64,000 nt of DNA from Gentiana macrophylla (taxonomy: Eukaryota > Streptophyta > Magnoliopsida > Gentianales > Gentianaceae), in assembly GCA_026214975.1 (NCBI GenBank), contig JAOBSW010000177.1, positions 34,154 to 98,153 on the forward strand. Reading direction: 5' to 3'. The notes below the pieces were generated by a model, which was not told where the DNA came from, made no database searches, and saw only the letters and a list, made by a program, of their open reading frames with translations. Every line of letters starts with the position of its first letter. Within the stretch, counting starts at the first letter, position 1. The position numbers and the translations under genes are program-made. Positions 46,781 to 58,591 of this stretch are shown piece after piece.

Positions 46781-48613
46781 TGTTAGGTTTTATGCCCGAA
46801 AGACAATTTGTAATTGTTTTATTTAAATAAATGACAGAATTTATTTCATCTTATTTATTCATATTTATTGCCAATATGTATACACTACAGAAAACCCTAA
46901 GTACCTCGTTTATATAATCACATAACTCAGTGTATGGCTATACACAAGAGGATTGAGTTAGTGAGATGTACTTAAAATTAACTTAGTCCGTAGCGTTTAT
47001 TAATCTGAGTACGGGTCTCATGATTAATTTGCTATTAATTAGCCGAGAACACTTTACGGTGTGACAAAGTCTTATCCGGATCGCCGGTAATAGGGTACTG
47101 AGTGGGGCATTTATATATGATGATAATCATATAGAAATTTGGACCGATTTGATTTGAGTTCTCGATATAATTCCGTAATCGAGAAGTCTTATCGAATCAC
47201 AAGATGATCATATATGGATTAATCAATCTCGAGGTGATCATGCATAACCGCTTAGACTAGGGTAGAGTTGATGTGTTAGTAAGGTTCACTTCGCAGATGT
47301 GGTCCAACACTTCTCGTTGGCTCTATTCTCGGAATGAGTGAGTGGTCTCGTGTTATCGCAGATATGGAATCCATTCCTTCCTCGGGAAGTAGATAGACAG
47401 ATTCTTATTTGTTAACCCTAGAAAGCGATCGATGGGCCCGATTCATACTATATTGGTTATGAACTAATTGATCACTAGGGGGTTAATGGTAAATAAGGAT
47501 AATAGGTTTCGAGAAGGGTTTACGGAAATATCCTGAATCAAAGTGAACAGTCTATGGAGGATTATCCGTATGTAATGATTATATCAGTGGACGCTTTCGA
47601 CTCATAAATTGTGTGTAAGTTATCTATATTCGATAGAGTTCAGTTTCGGGTTTATGGTGGTGTAATCCCGGAATTAATAGGTTGGATATAATTATTCTGT
47701 CTGACGGATAATTTTAATCGACTTATTGTACCTACTGAATGGGTCCACGGTCCCCGACGTGGCTCCTAATATAGCAAATAGGTTTTCTCATCGTTGCACC
47801 TCAATTATTATTAAATAGTGGATTGGGCTATTTAATTGATATGTGGATTAATTGTTTAGTTGGACTAAATAATTAAATACACGGAAAAGACATTTTTCGT
47901 GGACTCGGCCCAAATTGGTGTGTTGACCTTTTTGACCTAATTGGTCAAATAAAGAAACATGCGTGTAGACTTAGGTTGGGTTTACAAGTGGCGCATGTTT
48001 TGATTATTTAATTATTAAGGAATTAGTTTTCTTGGATAATTATTTGACATGTGATTTATCTTTTATTTGTTAATTGATAATTCATGGAATATTAGATAAT
48101 AATATGATTTATCCTAATTTGTTTGGGATAATTATTTTATTTATCTTTTATTTGGAATAAAGGATTATTCTGATAATTATCTCTTAATTATTAAATCCTT
48201 GGAGGACAATGATTACTCTCCTATATAAAGAGAGTTCTCCCAAGCCTTTTGACACATGAGATAACACGCCATTATTGAAAGAAAACTAGCTTGGAATTTT
48301 CGGCTATTTTCTTTGTTTTGAGTTGGAATAATCTTCGAGGATTATTCCGTAGCATATCAAGGAGGTCCGCAAGGGAAACACCATCCACTTGGTGTTGCTT
48401 TGGGAGACACACGTTGGAAGACGGTGGTCGCTCAATCACGTGTTCAAGGAGCCTTTTGTTCTTGGAGTTAAGCACCATAAAAGGTAGGCTCCCAAACCCC
48501 TTGTAGTTTAGATCTTAAATTTATGTTCTTTGTTTCGTTTAGATCTAGATCTGATGCATTCCGCTGCGTAATCGGGTCAATCTATGATTGATCCGAAGAT
48601 ATTACATCCAACA
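46781..48613 (+). repeat. 3' LTR of the complete copia element (1833 bp)
   Basis: Same termini as the 5' LTR (TGTTAGG to CCAACA), followed by target duplication GGTAC. TATA-like CTATATAAAG at 48221-48230. Confidence 0.93.
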
Positions 48614-48618
48614 GGTAC

Positions 48619-51286
48619 TCATGACAGGACCTCTTTGATGGAGCTTTTGGACACACTACCCTTTAAGAAGATCTCTGCTGAGCAAATTGGCTATCTATCA
48701 GAACCTTATACGGCGGAGGAGATTGTTTCAGCTCTTAAGCACCTGCCAGGAAGGAAAAGTCCAGGACCTGATTGCATGCAGGCTGTTTTCCTGCATAAGC
48801 ATTGGCAATTTTATCGGACAGACCTACTTCCTTTCTTCCAAGGTGTTCTTAATGAAGGTATGGATTTCTCTAATATAAATGATACGCTTATTGCCTTAAT
48901 TCCTAAAGTCCAACAGGCTACCACTCTTAAAGACTATTGGCCCATAAGTCTAAGTAATACCATCTACAAGGTTATTTCTAAAGTTCTGGTCAACAGACTC
49001 AAAAGAACCTTGGAAAATATCATAGATCCAGCTCAAAGTGCTTTTCAAAGAGGGAGGCTAATAACAGATAATGCCATTGTAGATTTTGAAGCCTTCCACA
49101 CCTTAAGTGGAGCTGGAAATTGTGGAAAGCATCAAATGGCAATTAAACTAGACATGATGAAGGCTTTTGATAGAGTGGAATGGGATTACTTGGAAGCTGT
49201 TCTGGCTCAGATGAATTTTCCTAGGGCTTTTATCAGAATTATCATGAAGTGTGTTTCCTCTGCTTCCTTTCAAGTGCTAGTGAATGGCCAACCTTCTTCC
49301 AGATTTTGGCCAACAAGAGGTATAAGGCAAGGGGATCCTTTATCCCATTTTCTATTTATTATCTGTTCTGAGGGTTTCTCTGCTTTGATTATAACATCAG
49401 TGCTCCATGGTTCCTACAACCCTTTCAGATTTGAGAATGAGGGTCCTTGCCTTTCTCATCTACTGTTTGCAGATGATAGTATTCTATTTGCTAAGGCTGA
49501 TATGAATAATGCTGCTGCCATCCTAGATATCCTGACTACCTATGAGGGGCTTTCTGGACAGAAGGTTAATCTTGCTAAGTCTAACATCTATTTTAACAAA
49601 GCTCTGGACGACAATGTCAGGCTGCCTATTATTCAGAAACTGGAGATTCCTATTGGCAATTCTAATGGTAAGTACCTTGGACTCCCCTTCATGATTGGGA
49701 GATCAAGGTATGATGTTTTTAAATACATAAAGGACAAGATCTAGAAGAAACTCAATGGTTGGAAGGCACTTTTTCTGACTACTGCAGCAAAGGATATACT
49801 TATCAAGGCAGTCTTACAGGCTATACCGGTTTATGTGATGCAGTGTTTTATGCTCCCAAAGAAACTACTAAATGAAATCCTTGGTATGATAAGGAGGTTC
49901 TGGTGGGGGAAGAATGATAAATATGGGAACTCTATGGCCTGGATTTCTTGGGACAGTCTGTGCAAGCCTAAAATTGTGGGGCTAGGCTTCAAGAACTTGG
50001 AATTGTTCAACCATGCTTTACTGGCCAAACAATGTTGGAGAATAGTAAGCAATCCCCACTCCCTTGTAAGCCAAACTCTAAAGTTCAAGTATCACAAAAA
50101 AAAGTCTTTTCTGGAAAGTGACCTTGGATCTAGACTTTCTTTTCTTTGGAGAAGTCTGAGTGCAAGAAATGATTTAATCTCTAAAGGACTTAGATGGTCT
50201 ATTGGGAGTGGCACCTCTGTCAACATTTGGAGTCAACCTTGGGTGCCTTAGGAACCTCACTTCTCTCTTTCTACTTATGGAATGCATAGTCAGTTTCAAA
50301 CTGTGGACCAACTAATAAGCAATGGGGCTTGGGACCTAACTTTGCTCTCTCATATTTTTCTACCTCATGAAGCTGATGCTATTAAATCTATCCCAGTAAG
50401 TCTTCAATCTAATTCTGACAAACTCATTTGGCATTATGGAAAATTTGGAGTATACACTGTTAAATCTGGCTACAAACTAGCGCAGCAAATACAAACACAA
50501 ACTCAGACAAATGGTGAAGCCTCTACATCTAAAGCAAATGCCAAATCTTGGAGTTACCTGTGGTCACTTCGAGTTCCACCAAAAGTGAAGGCCTTCTTAT
50601 GGAGGATTGCCACAAATTCTCTACCCATTGCAGCAAACTTGCTTCGAAGACGTATAGCGGATGGCATGTGCGGAATTTGCAACATGGAGATTGAGACTTG
50701 GACCCACTGTTTCTTCAAGTGCAACTGGACCCATGGAATTTGGTCAGACTACCCAGATATTCTTGGGATAGTGGACTTGAACCCGGATAATCTGCTCGAT
50801 CTCTGCTACTCTATGGTAAAACACCCAAATCCTAAGGCAGAGTTATTCTTTATGACCCTCTGGTTCACTTGGCTTGGACGCAATGGAGCTGTTTTCCAAA
50901 ATGATGCACTGATGCCGCTTCGAATCCCTGAAAAAGCGGCTATCTTCTTGGATGAATTCTACACAGAAGCAAGCATCGATCTTCCCTCAATCTGTGAAGG
51001 GATTATTCCAAATCGATGGATCAAACCAAAGGCAGGGACTTTGAAGGTAAACGTTGATGTAGGAGTACGTGGTGATCATGGAACAGCTGGAATTATAGCA
51101 AGGAACCAGGACGGACTGGCAACAGTTGCAATTTCCATGGATCTAGGTTTAGTTGCTTCGGTAGAATTTGCTGAACTCCTCGCAATTCTACACGGGATGA
51201 AGGAGGTAGCACGCTTTTGGAGTGGTGAGGTGGTGATTGAATCGGATTCGGCTGTGTATTGCCAGAATCAAATCGGAAGAAGATGA
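48619..51286 (+). pseudogene. LINE ORF2, RT, zinc finger and RNase H
   Basis: Continues ORF2 after the copia element. RT motifs: LIPKVQQATTLKDYWPISL, FQRGRLITDNAIV, KLDMMKAFDRVEWDYLE, GIRQGDPLSHFLF, and the catalytic LLFADDSILFAKA (FADD at 49465-49476). An in-frame TAG at 49742-49744 and a TAG at 50249-50251 interrupt it. The reverse-transcriptase zinc finger (RVPPKVKAFLWRIATN, CGICN, WTHCFFKC) is at about 50568-50750. An RNase H domain closes it (LKVNVDVGVRGDHGTAGII, FAELLAILHG, VIESDSAVY). With only two stops in this part it is the best preserved transposon ORF here. Confidence 0.88.
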
Positions 51287-51537
51287 AGATCAAACGACGC
51301 TGGGAGTTTTAGCTTCAAGAATCCGGAAATTGAGAAAATTCTTTAGGAAGTGCAACTTTCAATATGTGAAACGACAATGTAATATCCCCACCTGACGCTG
51401 CTAATTTGGGCTTTTCAATCCCTAATTTTCTTTCTATTATCAGAATCGTGCAGTCTCCAACCCCAATATCTGTAACCTCCGCGATTTTAGCAGATCTCGA
51501 ATTCTAATATAATTTGGCTTTCAAAAAAAAAAAAAAA
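51287..51537 (+). other. LINE 3' UTR and poly-A tail
   Basis: About 235 bases after the ORF2 stop, ending GGCTTTC and 14 to 15 A residues at 51523-51537. Confidence 0.8.
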
Positions 51538-51543
51538 TTTGAT

Positions 51544-51604
51544 TACAACCTTCTTAAAATATAAATTCATTTACACTTTTCACACAGTTTAAGAAATTGA
51601 TTAT
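51544..51604. repeat. 3' copy of the LINE flank duplication
   Basis: Matches 28376-28437 with a few substitutions and one-base gaps. Confidence 0.6.
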
Positions 51605-52514
51605 GTAACATTAATTTTCATGATAACGTCTAAAGTAACCTTTGACAGCTATTAATACAAAAGTTGTAAAATACTGAAAATTGAGTGAATATAAAATTAA
51701 TGAGGGGCAAAAGAAAAATGTAATAAATTCATCATTGATATACTATATAGACTTATATTATGGGACAGAACCAAAAACATAAATTGTCTTGCAATTTGGG
51801 ACAGAGGTAGGTAGTATCAAGTAAGCTCAGTGTATAAAACACTTGGCCGTTTAATACAACGAAAACAAAGATTGATTGAAAGAGCATGTCATCAGAAGCA
51901 TACGTCCATAAATAAAAGGAAAAAGAAAATTTAAAAGCTTCATCATATTTGTTACAAATGACCAAAGTCGCATAAAACAACCACAGCAGAACAGAGCAGA
52001 ATACAAAAGAAACAGACAACACCACCTCAGCAAGTTTCAAAATGGCCAAAACAGTAACGCCCCACGATTTTTTTTTGGGGTAGTCGATCCTTCTCCATTG
52101 CTTCAACAAGGCTATTTGACAATAACAATCCAAGAAATTCCCTGCATCACAGGACATAAAGAAGACACAAAATTTTACTTCTTTTGCTGAATATAAGAGA
52201 ATTTCAACAAAAGCATACAATTTCATGAATATGGAAACGTCTACCTGAAGATCACGTGTTCTTCTTCCAGTCCTCGGTAATTTCAATCATACATGTCACA
52301 TGACCTTTGCTAACTCCTTCAATAAGTATCCCAAAATCTTTTAAGCAAATGGTTAGAAACTTGTTGGATGATTTCATCAGACATGGCATCTCATTTGAGA
52401 TGGCCCTTTTTTTTTTTTTGACAAACATTTGAGATGGTCTTCACAACCTTGAATTTGGTTGACGAAAAAAAAAATTTGCAGTTGGTTAAATTCTGTTTGC
52501 TGCCTCTTTAATAA
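51605..52514. other. spacer between LINE and NAC gene, probably NAC 3' region
   Basis: AT-rich. An apparent minus-strand frame at 51753-52286 has no recognisable domain and is best read as chance. Part of this region is likely the NAC 3' UTR. A run of T at 52410-52421 is present. Confidence 0.5.
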
Positions 52515-55098
52515 TTAATCATTTTCTGGAAGAGGACGTAGAAGGTCATCCAACTCTATAAAATCATCCTCCCAATTGGTTAAATTCTCCTACACAAACA
52601 AAGAATCCATAAGAATCAAACCGTATTCTCATTAAAATCTGTAGATAAAATGAGGAAGGGTGCAAGAACTTAAAAGTGAAAAGATAAATCTGACTATAAC
52701 ATGAAGCTTAAGTTGCCAAATTTACTCATAGCCACAAAGGAGATTCAAAGGGACCAATAAGGGAAGCACAAAAGAAGTGATTTTCAAATATAAATGAATG
52801 AATAAAATCTGCTAAGCAAATTAGCACTTCCCAAAGGAGATAACTAACAAATAAAGTATGTAATCTGTTGAAACTTAGTAAAAAAAATACCTGATTAAGA
52901 ACTGGCTCAAGGGAGGTTTGAGGATCCAATGCCCCGTTCTGTCTCTTTATGTCATTGTCTTCAGATTTGTTGTCATGTACTGTAGTCACAACAACAGTTG
53001 ATGCATCTTGTGTATCACAATGAACGCCAAAAGGACGAATTGATGTTATGATTTCCACGCCACATGAATTTATTACATGCTCCGATAAGTTAGTAGAACG
53101 CTTACATTTAAAGAACACTCTGCAGAGTATACGAAAGACATCTGCATTTTTGCAGATAAATGAAAGTTGTAGTCACACCAGATTAAATTCAATCAAAACC
53201 TTTTCAAAACACACAAAACCAAAAAACCAATCAAAGACAGGCGAGGCAATCTAAAAGTTTTGATGCCATCTAGAATCATTACAAAAGAAACAATGTCAAG
53301 TACATAAACACCACACTCCACCATAACCCCATCCATAAAAGATAACCAACAACCAGTAAGTTACAATGTCCATCCTTAACTATATAACACATGTTCTCCC
53401 CGACAAAGAAAAGAAAAAGGAAATGAAATACCAAGCATCCAGTTCAAAGGATTGGCAAGTGTTAAACAAAATGCTACTTTGTTTAGAGGGGGAAAATAAA
53501 AAACGAAATGCAGATTCAAAAACTACCCTGGAGGAAGTCAATATTTTACAAGGTTTTGGACAACCCTCACTCCACCATTCCACACCATCTGAATAAAGGA
53601 AGCTTATTTGTCCGAATAAAGTAATTACTTTTTTTATGTGAGGGTAGGGATGAGAGATAGTCGTGGTAGCTAGGTGTGTAGGGTGGCGGTGATTGTCAAA
53701 TTTCTATTACATTTCATGCCATCTATTTTCAGAAATTTGATGGATACGAACTTTTCCCATTACGTTTAAATGAAATTGCATTATACCTCACTACATAAGA
53801 GTCATACTCAAACGGTGTAATCAAATGAAAGGTCATTACATTACATTGTATTACTTCGAAACAGAACAACCGCTAAAGTACGTAATATCAGTATTTCTAC
53901 AAATTTATCCATGCAATGCTATGACAAAAGGGACTACATATGGCAGTCTCAAATCTGACAGTTGTTTGATTATAACGTTCTAGACCCCGTATAGAAAATA
54001 TGCTTCATGCATAGTATACCATTTAAGGATGATAAGCCAGTGTAATATCCCCCAATTAACTTGTTCCCTGCTGCAACCGGGAGAGAAGGGAGACAGTCAT
54101 TGGACACAAACATCAGCACTCCAAACAAAAACATAATTAAGGTTCCAAACATGCGTTGATACGCAAAATCATTTCCCTTGATTGAAAAATGTGAATCAAA
54201 ACCCGGGAAGCAAATGAAACAGTTTTGAAGGAGAATGTACAACTTCTCAAGTTTGAATCTCTCATCTTTCCATGCTAAATCCTTTTCAGACATCTTAAGG
54301 CATAAAAGAATGAGAAAAGAAACGCATATGTGTTGCCACCCACATTTTTATGCAGGGGAAAAGAGTTCAGAGCTCGTCCCGACAAGAATCAAGGCTGTTA
54401 AGGAAACAATTAGTTACAACTTAAAATCTATTCTTTTTATTTTAATCGATTTACAAATTACAAGGTGAACTCGCCTAAATTCACACAATTTGTTTCAGGT
54501 AGGATATGAATTAGCCGGACTCAATCGAGATTTTGAAACATGCTGAATTATTCTTTTGATTCAAGAATCTATAATAACGTGGAATCTGCACACACAAAAA
54601 GGAAAGGGAAAAAAAAAAAATGAGATTCTAAAAAATTCTTACCACATGATGATCGACGAGAGCATATTCATACATGACCCACGGAGTCCTGACAGCAATT
54701 AACTGAGAAGATCCCGAATAAAACACAAAACAATTGCGCTTTCCAACCACACCTTTCCCTTCACCCCAATTCACCACATTCTTAGTTCCACCTTTCTTTT
54801 TCCAATAACCACTTCCAGCCGCCCTCCTCCGCCCTCCTCTATCTCTCAAAACCACATAAAAATACCAGTGTCGTCGTTGACCTTCCTTACCGAACCGGAA
54901 GCAGGCGGATTCGGGTAGGCTGAACGGGTCCAAATTGTGCAAGTCAATCTCTTTAATTACGTCAGCGCCGTAGACATGAGTGCCGCCGATCTTGGAAGTG
55001 AGATAGTAGCAAATGAGTTGTTGTTCGGAAGGGTAGAAGAGAGAACCTGGGAGACGAGAAAAGGACGCCGGATCATGAAGGTTTAGGGTGTCCCCCAT
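52515..55098 (-). CDS. NAC-domain transcription factor, divergent, with introns
   Basis: Plant-specific NAC factor, expected to act in the nucleus as a DNA-binding dimer. Exon 1 (55098-54643, ATG at 55096-55098) encodes NAC subdomains A (LPGSLFYPSEQQLICYYLTS), B (DVIKEIDLHNLDPFSLP), C (HWYFYVVLRD) and D (AAGSGYWKKKGGTKNV, VVGKRNCFVFYSG), and E (TPWVMYEYALVDHH). It ends at a good donor, GTG|GTAAGA. A later exon (53141-52891) begins with the domain end FRILCRVFFK and ends CAG|GTATTT. The last exon (52589-52515) gives ENLTNWEDDFIELDDLLRPL and a TAA. Phases need a short extra exon; 54293-54203 (91 nt, after CTTAAG, before GT) fits by length but its sequence is not clearly NAC-like. Predicted length is about 290 residues. 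The usual plant LPPGFRF-type block in A is altered (LPGSLFYP), so it is a divergent member. Splicing is inferred. Confidence 0.75.
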
Positions 55099-55109
55099 TC
55101 CTTCGGGGG
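55092..55109 (-). promoter_or_regulatory. short GC hairpin around the NAC start codon
   Basis: On the minus strand CCCCC (55109-55105) and GGGGG (55096-55092) flank an 8-base loop. The start codon overlaps the 3' side (ATGGGGG). It could slow initiation. Effect is inferred only. Confidence 0.35.
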
Positions 55110-55163
55110 TTTAAGAAAGATTTTTGGTCGCATAAGGAGTTATGGTCAGTGGGGGGAGAGCAA

Positions 55164-55173
55164 GGTTTTATAA
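55164..55173 (-). promoter_or_regulatory. TATA-like box of the NAC gene
   Basis: CTTATAAAACC on the minus strand, about 68 bases upstream of the start codon. This spacing suggests a 5' UTR of about 35 to 40 bases. Confidence 0.5.
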
Positions 55174-55342
55174 GAAAATAAAATTGAGAGGCGTCTCCGA
55201 GAAGTTGAATGCGGTTTATATGTTAGGTTGTCCACAAAATATAAATCATCTTGAAAGTTTTTAGATAAATTAAAAAAGTAGTTGAATTTGGTAAATTTAT
55301 TTTTAATCATTATTTGTGGATTTAGAGGTTTGTATTATTATT

Positions 55343-55530
55343 AGGATCAAGCGCTTATTATTCTATTAAAATATAATCATGAAAAGAGTTACACCACACT
55401 GAAGTATGGTCGAACCTCAATTATATTGTTAATCGTGTAAGTGTGGTAGAGAGAGACACACACTTGAAAGCGTGTTGAACACTAATTATATTTTGCAAAT
55501 GTTGGGAGATTGTAGATAAAAAAGAATTGT
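55343..55530. repeat. rearranged left LTR region of the short-LTR copia element
   Basis: The outer part matches the right LTR in the expected orientation (55343-55380). Two plus-oriented versions of the LTR start follow: CGAACCTCAATTATATTG at 55412 and TGTTGAACACTAATTATATT at 55472, then TGTTGGGAGATTG. These are opposite to the element. The region seems to combine LTR pieces in both directions. Confidence 0.45.
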
Positions 55531-55689
55531 TTTTCATATCCATCATTCATCGTTACATCCAATATTTATACATTCAAACTAGAAGCCCTACTTTACACAT
55601 AATGTCAGAAATGCCCCTAACATACAAATAATAGCAATAAAACTATAATTTATGTAATACCCCTCCAATGGAAATGCCAAGATCATGAA

Positions 55690-57160
55690 CGCCAACTTCA
55701 TGGTGAATAAAAATTCATATTGTTGTTTCCCCAAAAGCTTTCGTGAAGATATCTGCCAACTGAACTCGTGTAGGCACATAATTCGGTGCAATAAGCCCCT
55801 TGATAATCACATCACGGACAAAGTGACAATCCGAATATGCTTCGTTCTCTCATGGAACACCGGATTCTGCGCAATATATAGAGCGGATTGACCATCACAA
55901 TGAAGAAGGATACCGGTCGGGATTTTTACCCTTAAATCACCAAAAAGTTGCCGAAGCCACTTTAGCTCACAGGTAATGGCAGCCAAAAGCGGTACTCCGC
56001 TTTGGCGGAGGACCGAGAAACTGTCTGCTGTTTCTTAGTCTTCCACGAGATCGGTGAAGTTCCAAGCAACACGAACCAACCACTCAAGGACCGACGAGTA
56101 ACCGGGCAACTCACCCAATCTGAATCACACCATCCTTCCAGAGACAAAGGACTATTTGCACGTAAGAGAATACCATGTTCTGGATTTTTGTTCAAGTACC
56201 AAACTACCCACAATGCAGCTTCCCAATGTTCAACATGTGGCTCCTGCATAAACTGAGACAATATATGTACCGTGTACGCCAAATCGGGACGCGTAACTGC
56301 AAGGTAAATAGGTCTTCCAACTAAACGCATGTATTTTCCAGGATCATCCAACATGTCACCTTCTACAATCTTCAAACGGTGATTCTGTTCCATCGAAAAC
56401 TCGGTAGGTCTCGCCCCTAATAACCTTGTTTCTTCGATAATGTCTAACGCATACTTCCGCTGGGACACGTATATACCCTGTGAGCTGCGAGCGACTTCCA
56501 ATCCAAGAAAATATTTCAAACGGCCCAAGTCTTTCATTTTAAAACAAACTTCCCAAATAGTTTTGAAGACCGCAAAGCTTTTGAATCGCTTCAAAGAAGT
56601 ATCATATCATCAACATGAACTAGAACTTGAGTCGTACATCACCTCAAACAAGGGTAAATAACGAGTAGTCCGAGTATGACGGAACCCATACTCCTTTAAA
56701 ACACACACCAGCTTGGCAAACCAGCAACGCGGTGCATGTTTCAACCCATAGAAGGACTTCATCATGCGACATACTAAGTTTGATCGGTTTTGGTCGAATC
56801 CCGGAGGTATCTTCATATAAATTTCTTCATCAATATTACCGTGCAAAAATGCATTGTGCACATCAATCTGATGGATCACCCATTTCTTAACTGCTGTAAT
56901 TGCAAGAAAAGCTCGAACCGTTACCATCTTTTCTACCGGTGTGAAAGAAATCGTTATAGTCTATCCCTTCCACCTGGTGGTTTCCAAATGCGACCAACCT
57001 TGCTTTTATCGTTGAAGATTGCCCAGCTCATCATATTTTTCGGTGTAGACTCATTTTCTCCGAAGGGCCTTCTTTCCAGGAGGCAATTCTTGTAATACCC
57101 ATGTGCTTTGTTCCTCCAAGGCACGTATTTCTTCTGCCATAGCTTTCCTCCATCCCTCAT
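55690..57160 (-). pseudogene. reverse transcriptase and RNase H of the short-LTR copia element
   Basis: Minus strand. RT pieces: IDVHNAFLHGNIDEEIYMKI (56610-56927, first Asp), YGLKHAPRCWFAKLVC, and HVDD-type catalytic codons at about 56600-56615 where the frame changes. Then 55962-56594: CFKMKDLGRLKYFLGLEVAR, RLVGRPIYLAVTRPDLAYTV, and RNase H with GWCDSDWVSCPVTRRSLSG and SAKAEYR. RNase H continues in another frame (CDGQSALYIAQNPVFHERTK, QLADIFTKAF) to about 55700. No long open frame survives. Confidence 0.82.
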
Positions 57161-57464
57161 ATTTGACTACCTTTTTAAAAAGGTCGGGGTGGATTTCCTG
57201 CCGTCACATTTGCTAGGTATCTCATGTGGGCGTCAGAAAAATGAGATTAATTCACAAAATGCATAAGAGGATATAAACTACCTGAGGAGGTCGATGGACT
57301 GGAGGAGTGTGCCGAAGATCTTTTCTTATCCGCCCGTATGTGTCACTTAACTCGATATCTAGAATTAGGAACTTTTATACGCTTCTCTCCCCAAATATAC
57401 CGTGGTCTCCGCATAACCGCCACTCATAACCACCCCATCTGTAGGTAATCCATCAACTCCCTCA

Positions 57465-58321
57465 CTAGTTGCCGCCACCCCATGCACCAATGTCTACGTC
57501 ATCCCCACTAGGTGGAGGCGGCTCCACAATCGGATCATCAGCATCCGCATAAAAACCATCATCTTCCGAAAATTTCACATCCTTAGACACAAATATTTCT
57601 TCCGTTTCCAAATCAAAGAGGGTCCATCCCTTCTTAGCAAATGGATACCCCAAAAACACGCACTTCCGACTCCGGCTCTCAAATTTATCTCCTTTATGGC
57701 GTAGATTGTGAGCATAACACAGACATCCAAAAACTCGCATGACATCAAGATTCAGTGGTTTACCAAACAAACGTTCATAGGGTGTCTTATAACTCAGTAC
57801 GCTTGATGGGGTCCGATTAATTAAATAACAAGCGGTCATGACACACTCTCCCCAAAATTTGAGCGGAAAGTGTCCTTCAAAACGCAAAGCCCTAGCCACA
57901 TTCCAAATATTTTGGTGTTTTCTCTCAACCCAACTTTTTTTGTTGAGGGTTCTACACACTAGATTTCAAAAATTATTACATATTTTTTAAATCGAGGGAG
58001 CAAGCGTTTAAACTTAGTTCCATTATCACTCCAAACACGCAGAATTTTCACATTAAACTGACGCTCAATTAAATCCATACAATTCAGAAAAGCAGATTCG
58101 ACTTCCCATTTATTATAAACCAAATACACCCACACCGATCTAGAATAATCATTAACAATCGTAAGAAAGTACGATGCACCGCACGTAGATCTAGTTCCAT
58201 ACGGCCCCCACAAGTCACAATGAACCAACTCAAAAATTTTACTAGCTCTACTATCACTATTTGGAGAACTTTCCCTAGTTTGTTTTGCCCTGAAACAGAC
58301 ATCACACCCATCTTTATTCAA
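57465..58321 (-). pseudogene. integrase of the short-LTR copia element
   Basis: Minus strand in two frames. 57959-58321: CDVCFRAKQTRESSPNSDSR, FELVHCDLWGPYG (first Asp), VWSDNGTKF (second Asp). A frame change at about 57960 leads to 57465-57959: SWVERKHQNIWNVARALRF (catalytic Glu), FPLKFWGECVMTACYLINRT, FGCLCYAHNLRHKGDKFE and an acidic tail. All three catalytic residues are readable, yet the frame is broken between the second and third. Confidence 0.82.
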
Positions 58322-58591
58322 TTTACTAGACTCACTTACATTGGGAAGTTGTTTAAGCCCTTTTTATGAAGGATTCCCTAATAGCTTGTGCCACAGTTCC
58401 ATAGAATTCTTCCCATCAATCACCATAACCGTCACGTTGGGAACCCACCGGAAAAAAAGTCCATCTTCGCGTTCACCCACTCCAATCAACCTCCTCATCG
58501 CTCAATCCTGCAATACACACAAAGTGGAGGTGAAATGAGCCTGACAATTTAAGTCATCCAATAATTGAGTCACGGACAAAAGATTGCATGC

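Larger units (their letters stand above)
38794..48613 (+). mobile_element. complete copia element, LTR to LTR (9.8 kb)
   Basis: LTRs at 38794-40624 and 46781-48613, primer site, long leader, gag-pol remnants and polypurine tract are all present in order. Target duplication GGTAC is perfect (38789-38793 and 48614-48618). The LTRs look closely similar, suggesting a young insertion, but gag-pol is broken in many places. The related LTR at 13263 belongs to a diverged member. Confidence 0.92.
28438..51537 (+). mobile_element. L1-type LINE (~6 kb), split by two LTR elements
   Basis: Segments 28438-29981, 37319-38793 and 48619-51537 join into one LINE of about 5.9 kb. It has a 5' UTR rich in CTCTC, ORF1, ORF2 (endonuclease, RT, zinc finger, RNase H), a 3' UTR and a poly-A tail at 51523-51537. 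A ~60-bp direct duplication flanks it. The two LTR elements inside each show perfect 5-bp target duplications, so the LINE is the oldest layer. Confidence 0.9.

Noticed and set aside
51753..52286. 177-codon minus-strand frame with hydrophobic stretches
   Set aside because: No domain, position fits NAC 3' region, and codon content looks random for AT-rich DNA.
52080..52430. T runs as terminators
   Set aside because: Simple T tracts in plant DNA are not evidence of a Pol II terminator.
54203..54293. Certain NAC exon
   Set aside because: Length and phase fit, but the donor (GTTTTG) is weak and the encoded stretch is not clearly NAC-like, so it is mentioned only as a candidate inside the NAC entry.
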